Assembly (NCBI GenBank): GCA_964591085.1
Contig: CAZPXH010000019.1
Location: 1-43,269, forward strand
DNA: 43,269 nucleotides
Direction: 5' to 3'
Origin: CAZPXH01 sp964591085
GTDB lineage: Bacteria; Spirochaetota; Spirochaetia; DSM-27196; CAZPXH01
The notes beneath the pieces are model-generated. The model saw only the letters and a program-made list of their open reading frames with translations. It ran no database searches and was not told where the DNA came from. The translations under genes and the position numbers were made by a program. Numbering within the stretch: position 1 is the stretch's first letter; each line of letters begins with the position of its first letter. Positions 16,147-24,304 of the stretch are shown in pieces.

Positions 16147-17121
16147 ATGGTTTCTCGGCTGGTACTGTCCATCGGACTCATTGTGGTGGGCATGGCCCTC
16201 GGGTATCTGGTTCAGCGCCTTGCGGTCAATGGCCGGTTCGGCCTGCCGGCTGACCTTCTCCCGGCGCGCAAAGCCCTTCAGCGGATTGCGCTGCTGGTGC
16301 TCAACCCGATTGCGTTTCTTGGTGCGGTCTGGGTTGCGCCGCTCAACGATATCCGCATTGTCCTCATGCCCTTTGTTGGCCTGTTTGCCATCCTGCTCGG
16401 GGGTCTGCTCGCGTTCCTTGCCGGAAGGTCCTTTCGCCTGGCGCGCGAGCAACAGGGCGCATACATCGTATCGGGAGCCTTCACCAACATCGGTTCTGTG
16501 GGCGCATTGCTGGTCTTCCTGCTCCTCGGAGAACCCGCCTTTGCGCTGGTCCCCGTCTACAACCTGTTTGAACAGTTCACGTACTACGCCTTCGGGTTTC
16601 CGATTGCCAGAAGCTTCTCCCCACACGCTCAAGCGGCGGACAGTTTCGGTTCCCGCGTCCGATCGGTGTTCACCGACCCCTTTGTGGTGATCAACCTCGG
16701 GAGCATCCTCACCGGATTTGTCCTCAACATCACCGGGGTCCCTCGGCCGGCCTTCTACGCCGGGCTTAGCAGCGTCATTGTTCCGCTGGCCTCGCTCCTG
16801 CTGCTGATCTCCATCGGGATGGCTATGCGATTTCGTGCGGTCGGCCGGTATCTCCGCTACAGCGCTGTCATCGTGGGGATCAAGCACGTTGCAACTCCGC
16901 TTCTTGCAAGCGGCCTTGCCTGGGTCATTGGATTCGGCGCGATTGCGGGCGGGCTCCCGCTCCTGGTTGTGCTCATTCTCTCCAGCATGCCGGTTGGCTT
17001 CATCGCCCTGGTACCACCAACCCTCTACGACCTGGACGTGGACCTTGCCAACGCAAACTGGCTGTTGTCCAACGCGGTCCTGATAGCCCAGATCCCGCTA
17101 CTCGCGCTGCTTGTAGCCTGA
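16147..17121 (+). CDS. AEC (auxin efflux carrier) family transporter
   Basis: A protein of about 324 aa with ten hydrophobic segments in two five-helix halves. The cytoplasmic middle loop lies around residues 155-180 (SPHAQAADSFGSRVRSVF). Conserved AEC landmarks are the first-half segment SGAFTNIGSVGALL (residues about 115-128), with its Asn-x-Gly signature, and the C-terminal half LSSMPVGFIALVPP. AEC proteins move organic acids such as malate, or other small anions. I prefer the ATG at 16147, with AAGG 5 bases ahead, over TTG 16135. It could export an acidic end product of the pathway. Confidence 0.85.
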   Translation: MVSRLVLSIGLIVVGMALGYLVQRLAVNGRFGLPADLLPARKALQRIALLVLNPIAFLGAVWVAPLNDIRIVLMPFVGLFAILLGGLLAFLAGRSFRLAREQQGAYIVSGAFTNIGSVGALLVFLLLGEPAFALVPVYNLFEQFTYYAFGFPIARSFSPHAQAADSFGSRVRSVFTDPFVVINLGSILTGFVLNITGVPRPAFYAGLSSVIVPLASLLLLISIGMAMRFRAVGRYLRYSAVIVGIKHVATPLLASGLAWVIGFGAIAGGLPLLVVLILSSMPVGFIALVPPTLYDLDVDLANANWLLSNAVLIAQIPLLALLVA

Positions 17122-17134
17122 GAGGAGGATGACA

Positions 17135-18166
17135 ATGCAGTACCGATCACTTGGTCGAACCGGCGTGCGGGTTTCCTTCCTGTGCCTTGGCACCATGAAC
17201 TTTGGCGGCGCGACCCCGGAGGCAGAGTCCCGGCGGGTCATCGCCCGGGCCCAGGACGCGGGAATCAACTTCATTGACACCGCTGACATCTACAACGCCG
17301 GAGAGACCGAGCGGATCGTGGGTGCTGCGTTGAAGGAGCGGGGTAGCCGGCAGCAAACAGTCCTTGCCACCAAGGTCTACAACCCCATGGGACCCGGCCC
17401 GAATGACCAGGGCATTTCCCGGCTTCACGTCATTCAGGCCTGCGAGGATTCCCTCCGGAGGCTCGGCACGGACTACATCGATCTGTACCAGCTCCACCGG
17501 TGCGACTTCTCGGTGCCGGCGGATGAGGTGTTGCGCGCGCTGGACGACCTGGTGCGCAGTGGCAAGGTCCGGTACGTCGGAACCTCCACCTTCCCGGCCT
17601 GGAAGGTCATGGAGTACCTCTCGGAGAGCCGGGTCCTTGGGCTGGTCCGTCCCATCTCCGAACAGCCGCCCTACAACCTGCTGGACCGGCGGATTGAGAA
17701 CGAGCTCGTGCCCCTGGCTCTGGCGCACGGACTTGCGATCATTCCCTGGTCTCCGCTGGCACAGGGCGTCGTGGCCGGCCGCTACCCCTCCGGAGACCGG
17801 TTTGCTCCCGAAAGTAGAGCGGCTCTGGGCAAGGATGTGTGGAACCAGCGCATCAACGATGCAGGGCGGAGGGTAGGGGACCGGCTGGTGTCCTACGCCG
17901 CCGAACGGGGAGTGAACCCTGCCGAGATCGCGCTCGCGTGGGTCCGGGACCAACCGGGAATCACCGCCCCGATTGTTGGCCCTCGCACGATGGAACACCT
18001 GGACCGGGCGCTTGCTTCCACTGAAGTGGTGCTGGGGCAGGAAGACCGGGACTTCCTGGGCAGCCTTGTTCCACCGGGCACGGCAGTCTCTGACTTCCAC
18101 AACAACTCCGGCTGGAGCCTGACCCGCGTTGGATGGCAGCCGGCCCCGCTTTCTCCCCAGGGCTAA
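17135..18166 (+). CDS. Aldo/keto reductase
   Basis: A 343-aa NADPH-dependent aldo/keto reductase (TIM barrel, AKR11/12-like). ATG 17135 is used because AGGAGG sits at ideal distance; the ATG at 17129 abuts it. The catalytic tetrad is visible: Asp48 and Tyr53 in IDTADIYN, Lys80 in LATKVYN, His121 in LYQLHRCD. C-terminal IVGPRTMEHL binds the nucleotide phosphate. It is the last gene of the epimerase/epimerase/AEC operon, 7-13 bases after the carrier. It would reduce or oxidise a sugar carbonyl or alcohol. Confidence 0.93.
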   Translation: MQYRSLGRTGVRVSFLCLGTMNFGGATPEAESRRVIARAQDAGINFIDTADIYNAGETERIVGAALKERGSRQQTVLATKVYNPMGPGPNDQGISRLHVIQACEDSLRRLGTDYIDLYQLHRCDFSVPADEVLRALDDLVRSGKVRYVGTSTFPAWKVMEYLSESRVLGLVRPISEQPPYNLLDRRIENELVPLALAHGLAIIPWSPLAQGVVAGRYPSGDRFAPESRAALGKDVWNQRINDAGRRVGDRLVSYAAERGVNPAEIALAWVRDQPGITAPIVGPRTMEHLDRALASTEVVLGQEDRDFLGSLVPPGTAVSDFHNNSGWSLTRVGWQPAPLSPQG

Positions 18167-18194
18167 GGAACACGGGGCCCGGCGCCCATAGGGC

Positions 18195-19183
18195 TTAGGG
18201 GCACATGGGGCTCTGCGCCCAGAGGGCCTGTTGGCCCAGGAGCAGCTCCAGCGCGCGCGACAGCCAATCTACCTGCCCGACGTTTCCAGGGAAGATCACA
18301 ACCGGGATCTGCGGGTGCTTGTGCTCAGCCGGCGTCTGCACAACGCTGCAGCCAGGCAGGATCTGCCCCAGCAGGCGCACAGCCGTCAATCCGAGCCCGG
18401 CGCGCCGGGGAGTGGGGTGGATTCCGGCCGGACAGGCAGCTCGGTCAATGCGGGGATGAGGCTTGCTGCGGAACGGAAGAGGAATCGCTTCTCGGCCGAT
18501 ATACACGTCCGCACTGCTGCAGCAAAGGCGTTGAGGTCATCAGCCGACTCCGCGTCAACTGCGCAATGAACACCGCCGCGGAGGCCCACGAGCAGGTCCC
18601 GGAGCTGTTGCTGACCCAACCCCGTTGGAATCCGGGTGACCTGTTCTGCCTGGATCCTGCCACCGCTCCGTTCCGCAATCCAGTCCGGGAGAAATGAACT
18701 AGAGTAGGCAAATGTAGAGTCCCGGGCGAAGTCAGTCTGGTGGACCGGGACAAGGTCGTCCCCGCTGTGGACACAGTGCGTGCCCTCCCTGGTGATTCTC
18801 CCGCCCTCCAGGAAAGCCGGAACCAGGAACACCGCGTCATAGGTACCGAGCTCGCCGGAGATAGCTTGCGTCTCCGCGGGAAAATGGCCCCTGAGCGTTG
18901 AGTCTGACCGGCTGACAACCACCAGAGACTCAAGCGGAATCCTGTGCTGCTCGCAGGCTAGCCGAAGGTTCCGGCAGACTTCCGCAAGCACTGATACAGC
19001 GGCCGCCTCCGTCATGCTCCGGGTGTTTGTCAGCACAAAGAACAGAGGGGCGGGGTCCAGCAGACCCAGAGCAAGGGTCTGGGGATCCCAACGGGTGAGA
19101 AGCAGACAGCCGTGAGACGTCTGGCTTCCGGTAGGGTCATCAGCCAGAAGTACGAGCCGTGTTTGCTTCGTCCAGCTGTCCAT
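18195..19183 (-). pseudogene. DUF1537 four-carbon acid sugar kinase, internally deleted and frameshifted
   Basis: The family phosphorylates four-carbon acid sugars such as threonate, erythronate and relatives. From ATG 19183 the N-terminal substrate domain is intact: LLADDPTGSQT, LTNTRSM, SRSDSTLRGHFPAE, FLVPAFLEGGRITREG, and FRSAASLIPAL. It then reaches a stop at 18386. In another frame the family's extreme C-terminus follows: LTAVRLLGQILPG, then VVIFPGNVGQVDWLSRALELL, ending in TAA at 18195. Some 110-130 residues of the nucleotide-binding domain between the two parts are missing, so it should be inactive as a kinase. It lies 89 bases after the radical-SAM activase gene stop. Confidence 0.82.
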
Positions 19184-19271
19184 ACCCGGAACGCTGCGCC
19201 GCGCACGCGCCTTCGTCAACTGCCGTGCCTGGTATCCCGGAGGAGCCACCGGCAGCCCGCCCCGTGGGCGC

Positions 19272-19973
19272 TCAGCGGATTAGCACTGTCTGGCATCCGT
19301 TGCCGCGCGCGAGGTCCGCGAGGCGCTCCAGCAGTGCCTCGTCCGGTGACTGGAGCTCGGTGCCGTTGCGAACCCCGTGGGGGCGGTAGCGGAGCAGGGC
19401 GTAGGGTGTGGCCGGGCTCAGTTCTGCTATGAGCTCTGCGCCTGTCCGTACTGTGGCTTCAATGTCAAATGCGCGAGGGCTGATCACGGTGCGTAGCTCG
19501 CTGAGCTTGCCCTCAAACGCGGCTGCCCGGATGGTCGCCATTACCAGCTCATTGCCTGCCCCGGTGAGGCGGCGGTGCTCTTCCGGGTCAGCGGCCTTGA
19601 GGTCGATCATGAGGCCGTTCACCAGAGGGAATAGGTCTTTCAGCCGGGAAGAACCGATCATTCCGTTGGTGTCAAGCAGGACGTGACGCGGCCGCTCGCG
19701 CTCCCGGAGCGCGCGCAGGAGTGACAGAAGAAAGCGGTACTGCAGGGTGCACTCGCCTCCGGAGATGGTGATGCCGGAGGTGAATGGCTCTGCTCGGTCC
19801 AGCTCCGCCACAATGCTCGCTACGGACCGTACCTCGCCACCTTCGGGATCAATGGTTTCCGGGTTGTGACAGTAGCGGCAATTGAGGTTGCATCCCTGGA
19901 GAAAGAGCACCGATCGGTTGCCCGGTCCGTCAACGGCGCTGAAGGGGAGGAGGCCGGCGATCCGACCGGTCAT
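19272..19973 (-). CDS. Radical-SAM activase of a glycyl-radical enzyme (YjjW-like)
   Basis: A 233-aa radical-SAM enzyme. C28-x3-C32-x2-C35 in QGCNLNCRYC holds the [4Fe-4S] cluster, TISGGECTLQ is the SAM-binding GGE loop, and HVLLDTNGMI and LMIDLKA are later conserved strands. The sequence is compact, with no ferredoxin-type eight-Cys insert seen in many glycyl-radical activases. It overlaps the GRE gene by ATGA (19970-19973), so the two are made together. Its role is to abstract H from the glycine of the partner enzyme. Anaerobic NrdG is the alternative call, but the coupled partner is not NrdD. Confidence 0.9.
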   Translation of the reverse strand: MTGRIAGLLPFSAVDGPGNRSVLFLQGCNLNCRYCHNPETIDPEGGEVRSVASIVAELDRAEPFTSGITISGGECTLQYRFLLSLLRALRERERPRHVLLDTNGMIGSSRLKDLFPLVNGLMIDLKAADPEEHRRLTGAGNELVMATIRAAAFEGKLSELRTVISPRAFDIEATVRTGAELIAELSPATPYALLRYRPHGVRNGTELQSPDEALLERLADLARGNGCQTVLIR

Positions 19974-21487
19974 GTCAGGTCTGATTCGCCCCGCACCTTG
20001 CGGCTGAGCACGTGCTGATTCTGGTCAGCTCCCATCCCAAGGGCAACGGTGTCCTTCATCACGGCCTCACCCCGCTCCAGTTTTGCTATCTCGGAGCGCT
20101 TCACCAGGTAGCCAGTGATTCGTACTACGTCGCTCTCATGGCCGTAGATGGAGATGTAGCGCATTCCGCTGGAGAAGGCCCCCGTGAGGATGTCCCGGAC
20201 TGCTGCGGGATTGGTGTCCACCGTTTCATCAAAGGGAAAGATGTCCCCGATGCCCGAGGGGAAGTAGCCGTGGAAGCGGGACGCCTGGAGGATGTGTTCC
20301 ATCATGCCGGGTTCCTCGTCAATGGGGATGCGACAGCCCGGGCTGGAGCCCGTATCGCTTGCAAGCCCGACCTGGGCGTGCAGGAGGTAGCGGCCATCGC
20401 TCGCCCCAAGGCGTGGATTCCGGTGGCCTCCTACAAGCTCCGCGATGTCTGAGACAATCCGCTCGCCCAGATCGTCGGCCTCCGCATCGTGTCCGAACCT
20501 GGCTTGTGAGCCAGACAAGGCCATGAGCCCGTTCACCGCCTCCGCCAGTCCAACCAGCCCGAACATTGCGGTGAAAGCATCCGCGCTCACCAGTCCCTCC
20601 CGGACCAGGAAGCTGGACTCAAAGAAGCCGCTTTCTTCGGTGAGGAAGCGGATGCGCTCGTCCATGTAGCGGAGCATTGCATCCGCTGCGGCAGGGAGAA
20701 GCTCGCTCCTGAAGTGCTCTACGGATTGGGCGCGGCCGACAAGCACTCCCAGCTTCAGCCGGGAGAGGGTGAAGGCGCCCCCACCGATCGGCAGGCCGTT
20801 GTAGCAGCTGGCAATCCCAAAGGGCGAGCGGAACTCTTGTGCAAACATGGCCCGGTTGGCAAAGCTTGGCTTTGCCGTTGCCAGTGCGGTGCCTATTGCC
20901 GCGTCCAGGAAGGACTGGGGAGTCTCATCATCTACCAGCAGCGTCAGATTGGGCACCGAGTGCTGCAGCTCGCGCTCCAGCTCCAGGATGATATTTCCCA
21001 CCGCGGTCTCCCGTGGTCCGATGTTGGCGTGGCAGAAGGAATCGGTGATGGTGCCGTCCATCCAGGTGAGGAAACGCCGCAGTTCCTGCCGGGTTTGCGC
21101 TGGATCCTGATGGAACGGCTGCAGGAGCTGATCCAGCGCACCCACGTACACCGGGAAACCCGTGATGGACGGGACGTGGCGGTACAGGATCATGAGCGCC
21201 GTGATGGCATCCGGGAGGTCGGTCGGCGGCGTGATGCCGAGGAAGTCAGAGCCCTTCTGCAAAAACATCGCGTAGTCCGGGAGGAGGTAGCGCGGACGAT
21301 AGGGTGCTGCACCCTCATACAGATCGCAGATGACGTCTGCGTCCCGCAGCTCCTGCACATCCGCCGGGATGTCCAGGACGGTCAGGAGGTTCTCGGCAGC
21401 CTGCGCAAGCTGCATGACCTTCTGTTCGTAGGTGAGCGAGCGGCTACAGACAATGTCCCGGATATGCTCGTGCTCCATCGGTCTCAT
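19970..21487 (-). CDS. yjjI: Glycyl-radical enzyme, YjjI family (DUF3029)
   Basis: A 505-aa enzyme, close to E. coli YjjI in length, with no known reaction. The glycyl-radical motif RITGY is near the C-terminus with Gly459. Candidate thiyl Cys228 sits in GIASCYNGLPIGGGAF, in the correct relative position for the second half of the barrel. FCHANIGPRETAVGN (about 151-165) and CRIPIDEEPG are family-typical. Two starts are possible (ATG 21487 or 21478) and neither has a strong ribosome site. It is oxygen-sensitive in its activated form, implying anaerobic metabolism. Coupled with its activase and a DUF1537 remnant beside acid-sugar genes, it may act on a sugar-derived compound. Confidence 0.87.
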   Translation of the reverse strand: MRPMEHEHIRDIVCSRSLTYEQKVMQLAQAAENLLTVLDIPADVQELRDADVICDLYEGAAPYRPRYLLPDYAMFLQKGSDFLGITPPTDLPDAITALMILYRHVPSITGFPVYVGALDQLLQPFHQDPAQTRQELRRFLTWMDGTITDSFCHANIGPRETAVGNIILELERELQHSVPNLTLLVDDETPQSFLDAAIGTALATAKPSFANRAMFAQEFRSPFGIASCYNGLPIGGGAFTLSRLKLGVLVGRAQSVEHFRSELLPAAADAMLRYMDERIRFLTEESGFFESSFLVREGLVSADAFTAMFGLVGLAEAVNGLMALSGSQARFGHDAEADDLGERIVSDIAELVGGHRNPRLGASDGRYLLHAQVGLASDTGSSPGCRIPIDEEPGMMEHILQASRFHGYFPSGIGDIFPFDETVDTNPAAVRDILTGAFSSGMRYISIYGHESDVVRITGYLVKRSEIAKLERGEAVMKDTVALGMGADQNQHVLSRKVRGESDLT

Positions 21488-21585
21488 GGTAGCACCGCTT
21501 TGCCTCCAGCGGAATCTCCCGGTGTGCCCCTAAGAGAGTTGCCCCGCCGTGCTCCCCGGGGCTCCCCCAGAGGAGCCTGCAGGAC

Positions 21586-22059
21586 CTACTCGCGCGCCTT
21601 GCCTGCCCGGCCAAAGAGCGTCCACAGCAGCATCACCAGGGCAAGCGGGAGCAGGACGTAGTTGCCGACTTCCCCCGGGGCCGTACCCGTGAAGTACTCC
21701 GGTCCAAGCGGCTTGAGCACTCTCCCGATCACGATTCGCATGAGGTACTCACCTGCCACAAACGCCCACATCAGCGGAACCAGATTCCGGTAGCGAACAA
21801 GTACGAGCAGATAGACGAGTGCCATTGCAAGCTGAGCCAGGCCCCACAGCGCAAAGACAAAATGAATCACTGCGTCTGGATCCGGAACTCCGCCGAAGGA
21901 GATGATGGTGGCAATGCTGTTTGCGCCCCCGTCCGGCAGAAACACATGCGCAAGGCTGCGTCCAAGGGTGATCGCTGTCACCGCGGCAAATACCCGGACT
22001 ACCACCGGGTGGATGGAGTGAGCGTTGCTTGCTGTCCGGGGAAGTAGAGGGTTGGTCAT
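21586..22059 (-). CDS. Four-helix membrane protein, function unknown
   Basis: A 157-aa hydrophobic protein with segments near residues 20-38, 60-85, 88-108 and 130-150. Charged bits are confined to the termini and short loops (RYRNL, GRVLKPLGPEYF). No family is recognised with confidence. It is divergent from the DUF1905 gene at 22170 and the spacer contains no clear promoter. Confidence 0.65.
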   Translation of the reverse strand: MTNPLLPRTASNAHSIHPVVVRVFAAVTAITLGRSLAHVFLPDGGANSIATIISFGGVPDPDAVIHFVFALWGLAQLAMALVYLLVLVRYRNLVPLMWAFVAGEYLMRIVIGRVLKPLGPEYFTGTAPGEVGNYVLLPLALVMLLWTLFGRAGKARE

Positions 22060-22169
22060 TACGGCTCGCCTGTCCGCAGGATAGCCGGTAGCTGTTCAGT
22101 CGTGCCACGGCTAATCGGCTACCCCTTTCCGCTCCATCACGCCCCGTTCCGCAGTACCTTCCCGCTTCC

Positions 22170-22592
22170 ATGTTCTTTATGCATTCGTTTACCGCGGAGG
22201 TCTCCACCTACGACTTTGGAAAGTACTTCTACACCGTGGCCTACGCCCCAAAGGACGTAACGGACGACCTCCCGATGGAGCAGTATCCGCGGCTGCGTGT
22301 GGATACCGAGATAGATGACATGCCTCCGGAAGGTGCACTTATGCCCGACCGCCTGGGGTCAGCCCAGACTGCGCATCTCGTGGATGTCCCTGGACCGGAA
22401 GGCCAGCGGGTCTGGTCCCAGATGGTTCCGCGGGGAATCCTGGATCAGATTGAGAAACCCCTGGGAGCCGAGGTTGAGGTTCGGCTCAGGATTGGTGACC
22501 AGGATGCGGCCGACATCCCTCCTGCCCTGGAGCTGTCGCTCCGCGCGGACGTGGAGCTTCGGGATGCCCGGGCACGTCTCCCGCCGGGGTAG
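22170..22592 (+). CDS. DUF1905 domain protein
   Basis: A 140-aa small beta-rich protein. FTAEVSTYDFGKYFYTVAYAPKDVTDDL at the start and PLGAEVEVRLRIG after the middle fit DUF1905, a domain seen alone or fused to YdeI-type repeats. The function is unknown. The start could also be ATG 22179 (MHSFTAEV), which is nearer the usual N-terminus. No clear ribosome site is present. Confidence 0.68.
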   Translation: MFFMHSFTAEVSTYDFGKYFYTVAYAPKDVTDDLPMEQYPRLRVDTEIDDMPPEGALMPDRLGSAQTAHLVDVPGPEGQRVWSQMVPRGILDQIEKPLGAEVEVRLRIGDQDAADIPPALELSLRADVELRDARARLPPG

Positions 22593-22624
22593 GTAGGGTA
22601 TGCCAGTTGGAGGAGAGACCGCCG

Positions 22625-23059
22625 CTAGCGGTGGCGTTCAAGCCACGCCGTAATCTCGGCGTCAGAGGCCTTGAACAGGGACTCCAGCCGATCCTGGAAG
22701 AAGACCTTTCCGGCCTCTGCGTGCTCTTGATGAGAGGTCACCTGACCAAAGCGGAGGGAGGATCGCTTTGCCCGCTCCACGGCTTCGTGGAAGATCATGC
22801 CGCCCGCATTCCCGATGCCCAGCTCTTCGTTGAACTCACTGAAGTCCCATAACCAGGTGGTGAACCCGTTGGCCTCCGCGTAGTCCAGGCTCCGGATGAT
22901 GTCCTGAATCGTTCGATCCAGGTAGATACCCATGTCATCCATGGAGACCTGCTCCGCAATGGTACGGTAGACAAAAACCCGTCCGAGCTTCCGCCACTCG
23001 ATCACCACACCGATCTGAGCCAGCTCAATCCGCTCGATCAGTTCTCCCCAGTTCACCAT
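22625..23059 (-). CDS. Conserved-looking hypothetical protein
   Basis: A 144-aa soluble protein, not recognised. It has a VIEWRKLGRVFVYRTIAEQV strand-helix start, a middle with IIRSLDYAEANGFTTWLWDFSEF, and an amphipathic C-terminal helix (IFHEAVERAKRSSLRFGQV). The alternation of strands and helices resembles small alpha/beta sensor or STAS-like folds, but I cannot place it. It is the last gene of a tightly spaced four-gene operon, 4 bases after the K+ channel. Confidence 0.6.
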   Translation of the reverse strand: MVNWGELIERIELAQIGVVIEWRKLGRVFVYRTIAEQVSMDDMGIYLDRTIQDIIRSLDYAEANGFTTWLWDFSEFNEELGIGNAGGMIFHEAVERAKRSSLRFGQVTSHQEHAEAGKVFFQDRLESLFKASDAEITAWLERHR

Positions 23060-23063
23060 GGGC

Positions 23064-23792
23064 TCACCTTACCCGGTCGCCGGGAACACTGTCAGCGTCA
23101 CCGGTCGCTTCTTCCTTGCCGCGCCGGGGCTCAGTTCTGTAGAGGCTCACAAAGCGCCCGATGAGGATGGCTACGTAGAGCATCCCGAGCGATCCCTGCA
23201 TGGCGGAAAGCGACTGCGCCGCGGGAGCAACCGGAATGATGTCGCCGTAGCCGAGCGTAGACATGGTCACCAGGCTGAAGTAGTTCAGGCGCTGCCAGGC
23301 AATGGGAGCGCCGCTGGAAGACACGAATGCCCCGGGTACGAATATGTCAATCAGCACGTAGAGGCTGGTGAAGAGCCCCGCGAGCAGAAAGTAGATGGCA
23401 ATCGCCGCAAACAGGACCTCACGGTTCACCGCGGAGGATTCGATGATGAACAGCGCAAGAAGGGCCGCAATCAGCGTGACCTGTCCCACCAATGCCAGGT
23501 GCCAGGAGGCCTGGATCCACAACGCTGCGTTGAAGCCGCTTGCAATCGTGATGCCGCCCGCAACTGCTATTATCGCAGACAGGAGTACCGTCAGAATTGT
23601 GAGATTACGCTCACCGCTGACCAGGTAGATTGCGCTTGCGGTCAGCACCAGGTACACCCCCACGAATGCAAGTGCCGCAACGGTGCTTGTCTCGCTGAAC
23701 GGGGACGCGAGATTCAGCAGCACTATGGAGATAAGAACGAAAGCTATCCGATGTCCTCCGGACAGGCGCGCAATTGAGTCCTGCATCGGCAC
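23064..23792 (-). CDS. Potassium channel-like membrane protein
   Basis: A 242-aa membrane protein. Four hydrophobic segments come first, then a two-helix ion-channel pore module. TMSTLGYGDIIP (about residues 180-191) contains the K+ selectivity filter TLGYGD, followed by the inner helix LGMLYVAILIGRFVSLY. A charged tail follows. The GTG at 23792 and ATG at 23786 are both possible starts. It lies one base after the preceding gene in a flavoprotein / membrane protein / channel / hypothetical operon. Confidence 0.88.
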   Translation of the reverse strand: MPMQDSIARLSGGHRIAFVLISIVLLNLASPFSETSTVAALAFVGVYLVLTASAIYLVSGERNLTILTVLLSAIIAVAGGITIASGFNAALWIQASWHLALVGQVTLIAALLALFIIESSAVNREVLFAAIAIYFLLAGLFTSLYVLIDIFVPGAFVSSSGAPIAWQRLNYFSLVTMSTLGYGDIIPVAPAAQSLSAMQGSLGMLYVAILIGRFVSLYRTEPRRGKEEATGDADSVPGDRVR

Positions 23793-23793
23793 C

Positions 23794-24291
23794 CTAGTAC
23801 CCCAGGGGGGGGCGATGGCGGCTAACGTTCAGATGCAGCCACAGAAAACTGAGGATCACCCACACATTGAGCAGCGTCAGGAATACAAATGGGAGACGCA
23901 CCATCATTGTCTCCAACAGGTACTGTTCCGTCGTGAAAAGAAGGTAGATATCACCAATCACCAGTGAGGATTCCACGAAGAATCCAGTGACGAGGGTTCC
24001 CCGGGTGAGATCCAGAGCCCCGTCGCGCATGGCTTTGACCGTGAGGTAGGCGACCACTGCCGAGATAATGGTGAGCAGGAAGAACTCCAGCCGGAACGGG
24101 AGGTAGAACGGAAGAAGCCCGGTGAGCAGGACGATTTCCAGAACAATGTCCGCCATCAGCTGGAGCATCGCGTTCCAGCTCATGAATACCGTGCGGTCAA
24201 TGAGGAAGTTTGGCACGGAATTGAGTGCCCCGGACTCTTTGTCTATCTTGCCGGTGTAGTTCTTCACTACCCGCCGAAGCGCGTTCGCCAT
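23794..24291 (-). CDS. Membrane protein, function unknown
   Basis: A 165-aa protein with a soluble, basic N-terminal 35 residues (RRVVKNYTGKIDKESGALNSV) followed by four hydrophobic segments (about 38-60, 65-85, 100-120, 130-152). It ends with a basic tail. No family is recognised. It is tightly placed between the flavoprotein and the K+ channel genes, suggesting a shared membrane process. Confidence 0.65.
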   Translation of the reverse strand: MANALRRVVKNYTGKIDKESGALNSVPNFLIDRTVFMSWNAMLQLMADIVLEIVLLTGLLPFYLPFRLEFFLLTIISAVVAYLTVKAMRDGALDLTRGTLVTGFFVESSLVIGDIYLLFTTEQYLLETMMVRLPFVFLTLLNVWVILSFLWLHLNVSRHRPPLGY

Positions 24292-24304
24292 TCTGATCCT
24301 GCCC

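Noticed and set aside
16135..16147. TTG at 16135 as the start of the AEC carrier
   Set aside because: The ribosome site GGAGG abuts the TTG with no spacing, while ATG 16147 has AAGG at a normal distance.
17147..18100. Long open frame on the minus strand opposite the aldo/keto reductase
   Set aside because: The plus-strand frame has the full catalytic tetrad and a ribosome site. The antisense frame is a GC-codon artefact.
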